DNA from: Candidatus Brocadiia bacterium
Lineage (GTDB): Bacteria; Planctomycetota; MHYJ01; WSZJ01
Direction of reading: 5' to 3'
NCBI GenBank assembly: GCA_013360825.1
Contig: JABWAY010000188.1
Coordinates: 1-7,825, forward strand
Length of the DNA stretch: 7,825 bases
Position 1 is the stretch's first letter, and every line of letters starts with the position of its first letter. Below, piece after piece: positions 1-7,085 of this stretch. Under the pieces are notes generated by a model. It was not told the origin of the DNA. It saw only the letters and a program-made list of their open reading frames with translations, and ran no database searches. Position numbers and translations under genes: made by a program.

Positions 1-1
1 C

Positions 2-787
2 GTGGAACTCGCCTTCACGTCGAAACGCGGCGACGCCCGCGCGCTCGCCGCCCGAGCCGGCGACTTCGGATGCGTGCTCGCCGTCGGCGGCGACGGGACC
101 GTGAACGAGATCCTGAACGGCCTCCCCGACGCCCCGCCCCCGCTCGCCCAGCTCCCGATCGGCACCGCGAACGTCATCGCGAAGACGTTCGATCTCCCCC
201 GCTCGGCGCGTGCCGCCGCCGACGCCGTCCACGCGGGGCTCACCACCCCCGTCGACGTCGGCGTCGCCAATGGACGCCGGTTCCTCCTCATGGCCAGCGC
301 CGGCTTCGACGCGCAGGTCGTCCACGACTTCCACGCCGTCCGGAAGGGCCCCATCCGGATGCACCAGTACGTCTCCTGGTCCCTCCGCGCCATCTGGTCC
401 TACGAGACCCCGACCCTCCGCGTCGTCGCCGACGGACAGGAACTCCCCCCCGCCTCCTGGGTCATGGCCTCCAACCTTCCCTGCTACGGCGGCCCGCTCG
501 CGTTCACACGCGAAGCCCGAGTGGACGACGGGCAGCTCGACGTCCTCGCCTACGCGCCGCAGGGACGCCTCGGGCTGGTCCGGCTTTTTGCCGAAGCGTT
601 CGCCGGAGATCCGTGCGCGATGCCCGGGGCGACCTGGGTGCGCGCGAAGTCGGTCCGGATCGAAGGCCCGCCCGCGCCCTGGCAGGTCGACGGCGACCCG
701 GGGGAGACCCTCCCCCTGGACATCTCCCTCCTGCCGCGCGCAATCCGCCTGGTCGTGCGCGAAACGCACGACGCCCCCACGCCCTGA
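2..787 (+). CDS. Diacylglycerol/sphingosine-kinase-like lipid kinase, 5'-truncated by window edge
   Basis: Member of the DAGK catalytic-domain family (YegS/BmrU/DgkB/LCB5 type), which phosphorylates a lipid hydroxyl such as that of diacylglycerol using ATP, at the cytoplasmic membrane face. Seen directly: the nucleotide-binding motif GGDGTVNEILNGL at residues 29-41 of the visible part, LPIGTANVIAKTF at 51-63 (the family's P-x-GT-x-N block), the SAGFDA motif at 99-104, and a C-terminal QVDGDP that matches the usual DGE-type motif with Asp for Glu. About 35-40 N-terminal residues, normally a Rossmann-like strand with an NPxSG motif, are missing, so the GTG at position 2 is just the first in-frame codon and the true start lies upstream. 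Stop TGA at 785-787. It converges on the next gene with a 4-bp gap. Codons end mostly in C. The family is clear; the exact lipid substrate cannot be told. Confidence 0.93.
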   Translation: MELAFTSKRGDARALAARAGDFGCVLAVGGDGTVNEILNGLPDAPPPLAQLPIGTANVIAKTFDLPRSARAAADAVHAGLTTPVDVGVANGRRFLLMASAGFDAQVVHDFHAVRKGPIRMHQYVSWSLRAIWSYETPTLRVVADGQELPPASWVMASNLPCYGGPLAFTREARVDDGQLDVLAYAPQGRLGLVRLFAEAFAGDPCAMPGATWVRAKSVRIEGPPAPWQVDGDPGETLPLDISLLPRAIRLVVRETHDAPTP

Positions 788-791
788 CCGC

Positions 792-1670
792 TCAGCGCTT
801 CCCGTCCCAGTACTCCAGCACCGCCGCGAACTCCCTCGCGTGCGCCGGGTCGTACCGTCCGTGCCCCTCGCGGAGCAGTTCGAGGTTGAGGAAGAGCCCG
901 TCGGAGGCGCGGAACGCCCACGCCATGTCGGACCCGAAGCTGTCCCGCTCGGCGCGCGTGCGCGGGTTGTCGAGCACGCCGTAGTAGAGGTGGATCTTCT
1001 GCCCCTTGAGCTGCGCCTTCATCCAGTCCAGCGCCGCCCGCCCGTCCGGCATCCCGTGGACCGGCGGGTCCCCGGACTTCGCGACCTTGACGCCGATCAG
1101 CCGGACGGTGATGTTCCGCGTCGGCCCTTTCACGATGATCGTCCGCGCGTCCTCCACCTTGATCACCTCGAACGGCGCCTCCTTCGCATAGTCCACCGCA
1201 GGATCCGGCGGCGCCGGCTTCGGCTGCTCAGGAACCGGGTCGGGCGGCTTTTCGGGAGTCGGGACGGGGCGGTCCGGGACTTTCGGTTTCTCGAACGCCA
1301 CGGGCTCAGGGTCGGCAGGAGGTTTCTCCGGCGCCTTCGCAACCGGCGCCGCGGGCTCCTTCGTCCAGTCCGGGAAGATCGCGATCCCGAGGAGTTTCAA
1401 CCCGACCGCGGCGCCCGCAAGGCCGATCACGATCGCCGCGACGTTCCGGACCGCGTGCGACTTCGGCGGCACCGCCACGGGGCGGTTCGAGACCTTGCGC
1501 GGGGCCGGCGAGGCGGGTTTCGGCGGGACCGCCGGAACGCCGTCCACCGGCGTCTTGTCATCCGCAGGGCCGCCCTCCCACCCGCATTTCGGGCAGCGCG
1601 GGGCCGCCGCGGTTCCCCCCTGCTCCCACAGGTGGCCGCATCCCCCGCAGCTCTTCAGCGACTTCCCCAT
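792..1670 (-). CDS. Zinc-ribbon, single-TM protein with a degenerate staphylococcal-nuclease-like domain
   Basis: A 292-aa protein in three parts. Residues 8-29 form a zinc ribbon (C8-x2-C11, then C26-x2-C29). Residues about 76-99 are a hydrophobic helix, most simply a single transmembrane segment. Residues 104-160 are a Pro/Lys/Glu-rich linker. Residues about 166-286 resemble an SNase (thermonuclease) OB fold: a VEDARTIIV strand, then TVRLIG, and a final helix region. Aligned by eye to staphylococcal nuclease, R190 matches Arg35, but Asp21 is R, Asp40 is K195, Glu43 is K198 and Arg87 is S247, so hydrolysis is unlikely. It may instead bind nucleic acid or protein. With no signal peptide the ribbon is probably cytoplasmic and the SNase-like part beyond the membrane; that topology is inferred. 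ATG at 1670 is supported by a strong AGGAGG. It is the last gene of the cluster. No specific function can be assigned. Confidence 0.82.
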   Translation of the reverse strand: MGKSLKSCGGCGHLWEQGGTAAAPRCPKCGWEGGPADDKTPVDGVPAVPPKPASPAPRKVSNRPVAVPPKSHAVRNVAAIVIGLAGAAVGLKLLGIAIFPDWTKEPAAPVAKAPEKPPADPEPVAFEKPKVPDRPVPTPEKPPDPVPEQPKPAPPDPAVDYAKEAPFEVIKVEDARTIIVKGPTRNITVRLIGVKVAKSGDPPVHGMPDGRAALDWMKAQLKGQKIHLYYGVLDNPRTRAERDSFGSDMAWAFRASDGLFLNLELLREGHGRYDPAHAREFAAVLEYWDGKR

Positions 1671-1675
1671 CTCCG

Positions 1676-1681
1676 CCTCCT
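1676..1681 (-). promoter_or_regulatory. Shine-Dalgarno site of the SNase-like gene
   Basis: AGGAGG on the minus strand, 5 nt before the ATG at 1670-1668. Its first A is the last base of the TGA stop (1683-1681) of the upstream DUF72 gene, so termination and re-initiation are probably linked. It fixes the start of the SNase-like protein. Confidence 0.75.
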
Positions 1682-2544
1682 CAGAACAGCCGCCCCGCGG
1701 GTTTCTCCGCGATCTCCGCCAGCTCCGGAAACGCGCCGATCAGAGGTTCCGGGACGGCGACCCGGCCGCCCTGGATCCGCGCCTTGAGCTGAAGCGTATT
1801 CGCCGGAGCCTTTCCGCGGTAATGGTTGTTGCCGATCACGTAGACCGCCTTTGCGGCGGCCATCATCCGCCGGATCCGGTCGACCCACGGATCCAGTTCC
1901 GCCGCCGAGTAGTAGTAGTCGTACCGCTCGTGCGGCTCGATCTCCTTCGCGAACCATTTGTCCGCCGCCCGGCCGTGGAGCCGGAGGTAGGCGGTTTCGG
2001 CCGTGACGTGCTCGGACGGTGCGAGGCAGTCGCGGAGCGCCGGCTGGTCGATGTTCACCCAGGCGAGGCCGAGCGAGCGGACCTGATCCCGGGCTTCTGC
2101 GGTGTCCCACGACGCGTGCCGGAACTCGACCGCGGTTTCGCGCCCCGCGAATCCCTCCGCGAGCCGCGCCACCCGGTCGCGCGTCCCGGGCGTGTTCCGG
2201 AAACTCCACGGGAACTGGAGCAGGATCGGCCCGAGCCGTCCCGCCTCCGCCAGCGGCGCGATCCCTTCGAGAAACCCCCGCGCCTCGGCCGCCCCCGCCG
2301 CCCCCGTGTGCGTGAACTCCTGCGACGCCTTCACCGCGAAAACAAAATCCCGGCCCGCGACCTGTTTCACCCACCCCGCCGCGATCTTCGCCCCCGGCGG
2401 CCGGTAGAAGGTGACATTCACCTCGGCGCAGTTGAAGTACCGCGCGTAATACGCCAGCGGCGTCTCCGCGGCGGACTTCGGATAGAACAACCCGCTCCAG
2501 TCCGCAAACGACCACCCCGCCGTCCCGAACCGGAGCGCGCTCAC
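1681..2544 (-). CDS. DUF72 (YecE-like) TIM-barrel family protein
   Basis: A 287-aa DUF72 protein, full length for the family. Family landmarks in order: RFGTAGWSFADW at residues 5-16 followed by FYP at 20-22, the AEVNVTFYR block at 40-48, FVFAVKAS at 67-74, ILLQFPWSF at 107-115, VEFRHASW at 139-146, YLRLHGR at 186-192, and VYVIGNNHYRGKAPAN at 234-249. The family adopts a TIM-barrel-like fold and has no firmly established reaction, so none is claimed. No signal peptide or membrane segment is visible; it should be cytosolic. The frame stays open 63 codons further upstream, but that extension lies inside the kinase gene and is unlike the family, so GTG at 2544-2542, just before the first conserved strand, is chosen. 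A second GTG at 2562-2560 is possible. It starts 5 bp after the kinase stop, with no good Shine-Dalgarno sequence, suggesting translational coupling. Confidence 0.92.
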   Translation of the reverse strand: MSALRFGTAGWSFADWSGLFYPKSAAETPLAYYARYFNCAEVNVTFYRPPGAKIAAGWVKQVAGRDFVFAVKASQEFTHTGAAGAAEARGFLEGIAPLAEAGRLGPILLQFPWSFRNTPGTRDRVARLAEGFAGRETAVEFRHASWDTAEARDQVRSLGLAWVNIDQPALRDCLAPSEHVTAETAYLRLHGRAADKWFAKEIEPHERYDYYYSAAELDPWVDRIRRMMAAAKAVYVIGNNHYRGKAPANTLQLKARIQGGRVAVPEPLIGAFPELAEIAEKPAGRLF

Positions 2545-2545
2545 C

Positions 2546-2560
2546 GGCGCTACCAGCGCC
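2546..2560 (-). repeat. Small inverted repeat at the kinase stop / DUF72 start junction
   Basis: On the minus strand GGCGCT-GGT-AGCGCC forms a perfect 6-bp stem with a 3-nt loop. It contains the kinase stop TAG (2552-2550) and ends one base before the proposed GTG start of the DUF72 gene. It could mask initiation until ribosomes finish the kinase gene. A stem this short can arise by chance in GC-rich DNA. Confidence 0.4.
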
Positions 2561-5468
2561 ACGGACGGACGCAGAGGCGGAGCCCGTAGTACGCCATCGA
2601 TGCCCCCGGGATCGTCGCGCGCCGGTACGCCGCCCGGCCGTTGGTCGTGCTCAGGAACCAGCATCCGCCCCGCAACGCACGGTAGTGCCGGTACGGCACC
2701 TCCATCGCATTGAGCAGCCAGGTCAGCGCACACCCCGACATGTCGAGCAGCCCGTACGGCGACTCGTCCGTCGGAAAGGACCCGACCGGCATCAGCCGCG
2801 GCCCGCCCTCAAAACTCCCCCCGACGTGCATGAACGCCTCGTCCGGCTCGTCCCCGTACGGATACGTGCGCCGGTCCACCCCCCGCGCCGCCTTCTCCCC
2901 CTCGACGTCGGTCATCAGGCTGTAGACGATCCCGTCCCGCCGCGACCGCCACGCCGCATACGCCAGCGCGTCGCTCCACGACACCCCGATCGCCGGAAAA
3001 TCCCCCCGCGTCAGCGCCGCCTGCGGCCCGGGCGCCGCCAGCCCGAACCCCGCCTCCGTCTCCGCCAGCCTCACCCCCTCCGGATCCCTCGGCACCCGCC
3101 TCCGCGCTTCCTCGCGCCGCCCCTCCCGAACCAGCGCGTTCAGAAACTCGAGATACTCCGCCGCCGTCGTCGCGACCCGCTGCACGAACAGGTCCTGCGT
3201 CACCCGGAGCATCTCGTCCCCGCCGCCCGCGTAGACGCCGCCCGAAATAAAGCGTCCCCCGGCGACCGGCAGGAAGCCGTCGGGGACCTCCGAGCTGCGG
3301 TAAAGCGTGATCTCCTGCTCCCAGTCTTCCCCGCGCCCGATCCGCACCGGAACCCGCGCCGTCGCGTACCCGGGAGCGGAGAGCGTCGCGAGATACGACC
3401 CCTGCGGCAGCTCGAGCGCCGTCACCGGGGCGGCGCCCAGCCCCCGCGCCTCCCCCGCAACCAGCCGCTGCCCCGACACCTCGTACCGCGCGAGCCGGAC
3501 CTCCACCCCCTCCAGCGGGACGCGCACGCACTCCGGCCCGTGCCCCCACGTGACTCCCTCCGGACGGAGCTCCAGCTCCGGCACCAGGCGGTCCCCGGGC
3601 TCCGGCACCACCCCCCGCCGCGGGCGACCGTCGCGCCACGGAAGCGTCACCTCCTCTGCGAACGCCGCGCTCCATCCCTCCTTCCGGACCGGCGCGAGGC
3701 AGCCGCAGCGGAACGCGGTCACCCGAAGCGTGAGCCGCCCGGGGGCGTCGAGCAGCGCGCGGTGCCTCCCCCCGCGGTCGAAGTTCAGGATCTGCTGACG
3801 GAGGACGAGCTCCTCCCGGCGGTCCCGTTTCCGCTCCGCCTCGCGCAGCCGCATCATGTGCAGCTCGAACAGCCCGTCGGTCGCCTCCATCGCATCAGGC
3901 CACACCACCAGCGCCTGCCCGAACTCCGCCAGCGCCGCGCCGTACGCCTCCACCTGCTCCTCGTCCATCCGCCGGAGCTTCTCCCGCGCCGCCCACAGCG
4001 GCTCCTTCTCCCCGACCGGCGCCGACGTCGGGATCTTCCCGGCAAGGTCGGCGCACAGGCCCGCCTGCACCCGCAGGTCCGTGTCGAGCTGCCGATAGCG
4101 CTCCAGCTGCTGCCGCCCCGCCTCGATCCGCTGCCGCGCCTCCGACTCCCGCCGCTCCCGGTCCCGCACCCCTTCCACGAACAACTGCAGATCCTGATGC
4201 ATGTCGAGCGCCGACGCGTAGCGGTCCTCCCGGCGGTACGCCATCGCCCGCATCACGATCGAGTCGAGCTCCGGCGGCACCGGCACCGGCGCACGCCGCC
4301 CCTCCTGCCGCGTCCGCCTCACCCGGTCCGACGGCGTCTCCAGAAGCCCCGTCCGCACCGTGACCAGCGCCTCCTCCGCCGTCGCCGCCACCACCGGGGA
4401 CTGCCAGGTCAGCACCGCATAAAGGATCGCCCCCAGCGAATAAACGTCGCTCCGCGCATCGAGATCCTCCAGCCGCCCGTCCGCCTGCTCCGGCGGCATG
4501 TAGGCCGGCGTCCCGAGGATGCTCCCCGCAAGCGTCACCAGCGTCGTGTCCCCCTTCCTCACCCTCCTCGTCCCCCCCTCCGGCTTCGGCTCGACCGCCC
4601 CCACCTCCACCGCCAGCCCCCAGTCCAGGATCGCCGTCTCCCCGAACTCCCCCACCATCACGTTCGAAGGCTTGAGATCCCGATGGATCACGCCGCGCGA
4701 GTGCGCGTACGCCACCCCGAGACAGATGTCCTGCACCACCCCGAGCAGCCGCCCCCGCGACCACCGCTCCCGCGCACTGCTGTCCCCCGAGGCACACGCC
4801 TCGATCACCTGCCCCAGGTCGCGCCCACGGATCCGCTTCATCGCCAGAAACAGCCTCAACTCCCCGCCCGGCCCGCGCATCAGCCCGAAGTCGTACGTCG
4901 GCACGATCGCCGGATGCTCCAGCCGCGCCGCCAGCCGCGCCTCGCGCAGAAACCGCTCCTCCTGCTCCGGCGGCAACCCCTCCCGCAGGACCTTGACCGC
5001 GATGTCCCGCTCCAGGTCGCGGTCCTTCCCCTCGAAGACCCGCCCCAGCCCGCCCCGCGCGATCTCCGCCCCGAGCTTGTACCGCTCCTCGCGCGGCACC
5101 GGCGAAAACCCCGCCCCCGGTTTCCGTTTGAGCGGAAGCGCCGCCAGCGCGGATTTCACCCACCCCGGCGGCTCCATCTCGAGCAGCGCGTCCCGCACCA
5201 GCGACTCCACCACGAGCCCGTGCGGCGCCCTTCCCCCCTCCACCTCGCTCGCCTCCAGCGACGCCTCGACCGTCTCGCGCCCCTCCACGTCCAGCGCCCG
5301 GTCGTCCTCCAGCACCCGCGCCAGCGTGCGCCGCCCCGCCCGCGGCCCCTTCTGCGCCGCATCCAGCCCGTCCAGCCACGCCGCCGCCGCGTCCAGCAGC
5401 TGGTCGCGCGTGACGATCCCCATCTGGACCGCCATCAGCCCGAACCACAATTCGCCTTCGCGCGTCAT
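2550..5468 (-). CDS. Hanks-type Ser/Thr protein kinase fused to PEGA-like and SUMF1-type domains
   Basis: A 972-aa multidomain kinase (numbering from ATG at 5468). Residues 1-110 form an N-terminal module (ELWFGLMAVQMGIVTRDQLL near the start) of a type found in planctomycete kinases. The kinase domain spans about 130-432: Gly-loop RGGLGRV at 138-144, ATP-binding Lys159 in IAVKVL, HRDLKPSN at 262-269, DWG in place of DFG at 282-284, and YMPPEQA at 323-329. All catalytic residues are present, so it should be active. Residues 435-570 are helical and charged, probably coiled coil. About 577-722 is beta-rich and PEGA-like (LPQGSYLATLSAPGY). Residues 727-970 are a SUMF1-type domain (FPAIGVSWSDALAYAAW, YPYGDEPDEAF, YGLLDMSG, RALRGGCW). 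This last domain lacks the formylglycine-generating-enzyme cysteine pair, and the usual LPTEAEWE and GNVWEW motifs are degraded. I see no transmembrane helix, so it is probably cytosolic. It lies between the HEAT and DUF72 genes. Confidence 0.93.
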   Translation of the reverse strand: MTREGELWFGLMAVQMGIVTRDQLLDAAAAWLDGLDAAQKGPRAGRRTLARVLEDDRALDVEGRETVEASLEASEVEGGRAPHGLVVESLVRDALLEMEPPGWVKSALAALPLKRKPGAGFSPVPREERYKLGAEIARGGLGRVFEGKDRDLERDIAVKVLREGLPPEQEERFLREARLAARLEHPAIVPTYDFGLMRGPGGELRLFLAMKRIRGRDLGQVIEACASGDSSARERWSRGRLLGVVQDICLGVAYAHSRGVIHRDLKPSNVMVGEFGETAILDWGLAVEVGAVEPKPEGGTRRVRKGDTTLVTLAGSILGTPAYMPPEQADGRLEDLDARSDVYSLGAILYAVLTWQSPVVAATAEEALVTVRTGLLETPSDRVRRTRQEGRRAPVPVPPELDSIVMRAMAYRREDRYASALDMHQDLQLFVEGVRDRERRESEARQRIEAGRQQLERYRQLDTDLRVQAGLCADLAGKIPTSAPVGEKEPLWAAREKLRRMDEEQVEAYGAALAEFGQALVVWPDAMEATDGLFELHMMRLREAERKRDRREELVLRQQILNFDRGGRHRALLDAPGRLTLRVTAFRCGCLAPVRKEGWSAAFAEEVTLPWRDGRPRRGVVPEPGDRLVPELELRPEGVTWGHGPECVRVPLEGVEVRLARYEVSGQRLVAGEARGLGAAPVTALELPQGSYLATLSAPGYATARVPVRIGRGEDWEQEITLYRSSEVPDGFLPVAGGRFISGGVYAGGGDEMLRVTQDLFVQRVATTAAEYLEFLNALVREGRREEARRRVPRDPEGVRLAETEAGFGLAAPGPQAALTRGDFPAIGVSWSDALAYAAWRSRRDGIVYSLMTDVEGEKAARGVDRRTYPYGDEPDEAFMHVGGSFEGGPRLMPVGSFPTDESPYGLLDMSGCALTWLLNAMEVPYRHYRALRGGCWFLSTTNGRAAYRRATIPGASMAYYGLRLCVRPWRW

Positions 5469-5476
5469 CACTCCCC

Positions 5477-5481
5477 CCTCC
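5477..5481 (-). promoter_or_regulatory. Shine-Dalgarno site of the kinase gene
   Basis: GGAGG in a purine-rich stretch on the minus strand. It is 8 nt before ATG at 5468-5466 and 5 nt before an adjacent in-frame GTG at 5471-5469. The two starts differ by one residue; ATG is preferred for codon type and spacing. Confidence 0.6.
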
Positions 5482-5489
5482 GCCCGACC

Positions 5490-7085
5490 CTACCCCGGCC
5501 CGCTCTCCAATCCCTTCAGGACCGCCTTCGCCGCCTTCCCATCCTTCCCGCTCCCCTTCGCCACCGCCTTCAACAGCTCCACCCCAGCCTCCTTCAACCC
5601 CTCCGCCTCCACGAACCCCTGCCCCGCGAACAGCAGGTCCGCATCCCCCAGCACCGACTCCCCCTTCAACTTCTTCACCAGCCCCTTCCCGTCCGCACGC
5701 CCCAGGTCCCGCAGCATCGCCATCGCATAACTCTGCGCCCGACCCTCCGGCGTCGAGGACTTCGCCCCGAGCTTCAGCCGCAACACCGCCACCTCGTACC
5801 GCACCTCCTCGCTCCCCCCACGGTCCCGGATCAGCTGACCCAGAAATTTCTCCGCGAGCTCCAGCTTCTTCGCCTTCTTCAGCTTCATCCCCCGCTCAAA
5901 CAGCGCCTCCCGGTACCGCTCCACAGACGCCGACTTCGCCACCTCCAGCGCCCAGTTCGCCTGCGACCCCTTCTCAAACAGGTCCAGCCCCTTCTCCAGA
6001 AACTTGTCCACCTGGTCCTTCGGCAGCCCGTCCCGATACCCGGCCAGGATCGACGCATAGACGTCGCCGCGCTCCCCCCCAGCGTCCTTCTCCATGAACT
6101 GCGCGAGCATCGCGGCGAATTTCGGCTCCCCCCGGAGCGCCCCCATGACCGCGTCCTTCACGTCGGTGTCGCGGTCCTCGAGCATCTCGATCAGCCGCCG
6201 CCCCGAGTCCCTGTCGGCGCGCAGCGCGAGCTGCCGGACGCCGAGCAGCCGCACCGAGCCCGACGGGTGCGCCAGGAACGGATCGAGGTCGAGCGTATCG
6301 GGAAGGGGGAGTTTCTGGAGCGCCTGGAGCGCCGGCTCGACGATGTTCGAGCCGTCCTTGTCGTCGAGCAGGGCGAGGAGCGTCTTGAGCAGGGCCGCGG
6401 CCGGCTTCTTCGTCCCGAAGTTCAGCATCGCGATCGCATGGATCGCGTGCGACCGGATCGACGGATGCTCCGAGGCCGCCGTCAGCCTGAGCAGCGCATC
6501 CGCCGCCGCCGGGTCGCGCAGATACCCCAGCACCCGGATCGCCGCAACCTTCGGCACCCGCTCCTTCGCCGCCGACAGCGCCTTCTCCGCCGACGCCCAG
6601 ACTTTCTCCTTCTCCTCGTCCGTCAGCCCGTCGATCACGCCGCGGAGATGATTCGTCACCGCCTTCACATACTCGAAGTCCGCGTCCGTCGTCTCCCTGA
6701 GCAGCACCTCGAACGCCGCCTTCCCGCCGAGCCCCGCGATCGACTGCGCACTCGCCATCCGCCGCGCCGGGTCCGCCAGCCCTTTCTTCAGCGCCGCCAT
6801 CGGATTCCCGCCCAGCTCGCGCACCAGCGGCAGCGCCTTGTCCTTCATCGGCCCGTCCAGCAGGGGAAGCAGAAGATCGACGTGCGCCGGCTTCGCCAGC
6901 GCCTTCAGCGCCTCCAGCGCGTAGGTCCGCACCATCCCGTTGTCGTCGGACGCCGCCTTCGCGAGCGCCTCGACCACCCCCCCCTCGCTCTCGCCGAGCG
7001 CCGCCAGGACGCGCGCCGCCGCACAGCGCAGTTCCGGGTCCTGCCCCTTGAGCAGCCCGGTGATCTTCCGGATGTCCACGCTCAT
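5490..7085 (-). CDS. HEAT-repeat protein
   Basis: A 531-aa all-helical protein with no recognisable catalytic motif. HEAT-like helical pairs are readable at about residues 17-64 (ELRCAAARVLAALG; MVRTYALEALKALA), 84-120, 176-220 (VPKVAAIRVLGYL; SIRSHAIHAIAML), 229-258 and 276-318 (VRLLGVRQLALRA; TDVKDAVMGALRG). From about 340 to 531 the sequence becomes Lys-rich and TPR/helical-like (FERGMKLKKAKKLELAEKFL) without clear HEAT units. HEAT solenoids serve as protein-binding scaffolds. There is no signal peptide or membrane helix. The start ATG at 7085 overlaps the stop of the upstream lipoprotein gene as ATGA, the classic sign of coupled translation; the frame is open 11 codons further up, but that part lies inside the lipoprotein gene. 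Downstream, the kinase gene begins after 21 bp. The partners are probably the kinase and the lipoprotein, which is inferred from context. Confidence 0.88.
   Translation of the reverse strand: MSVDIRKITGLLKGQDPELRCAAARVLAALGESEGGVVEALAKAASDDNGMVRTYALEALKALAKPAHVDLLLPLLDGPMKDKALPLVRELGGNPMAALKKGLADPARRMASAQSIAGLGGKAAFEVLLRETTDADFEYVKAVTNHLRGVIDGLTDEEKEKVWASAEKALSAAKERVPKVAAIRVLGYLRDPAAADALLRLTAASEHPSIRSHAIHAIAMLNFGTKKPAAALLKTLLALLDDKDGSNIVEPALQALQKLPLPDTLDLDPFLAHPSGSVRLLGVRQLALRADRDSGRRLIEMLEDRDTDVKDAVMGALRGEPKFAAMLAQFMEKDAGGERGDVYASILAGYRDGLPKDQVDKFLEKGLDLFEKGSQANWALEVAKSASVERYREALFERGMKLKKAKKLELAEKFLGQLIRDRGGSEEVRYEVAVLRLKLGAKSSTPEGRAQSYAMAMLRDLGRADGKGLVKKLKGESVLGDADLLFAGQGFVEAEGLKEAGVELLKAVAKGSGKDGKAAKAVLKGLESGPG

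Noticed and set aside
2..4. GTG at the left edge as the true start of the lipid kinase
   Set aside because: The family needs roughly 35-40 more residues before GGDGT, so the gene is cut by the window edge.
210..1787. Plus-strand open frame of 525 codons overlapping the lipid kinase and the SNase-like gene
   Set aside because: Pro/Ser/Arg-rich shadow frame spanning two recognisable genes on opposite strands; no motif and no start signal.
2545..2733. 63-residue N-terminal extension of the DUF72 protein
   Set aside because: Lies within the kinase coding region, does not resemble DUF72 N-termini, and a GTG directly before the first conserved strand gives a normal-length protein.
2550..3290. Formylglycine-generating enzyme activity for the SUMF1 domain
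   Set aside because: The catalytic cysteine pair is absent, and kinase-fused SUMF1 domains are not known sulfatase activators.
3895..5448. Second long minus-strand frame inside the kinase gene
   Set aside because: Gly/Ala/Arg-rich composition typical of an out-of-frame reading; it fully overlaps the conserved kinase frame.
6430..6437. GCGATCGC octamer, like the cyanobacterial HIP1 repeat
   Set aside because: Only one copy was noticed, inside HEAT coding sequence; expected by chance in GC-rich DNA.
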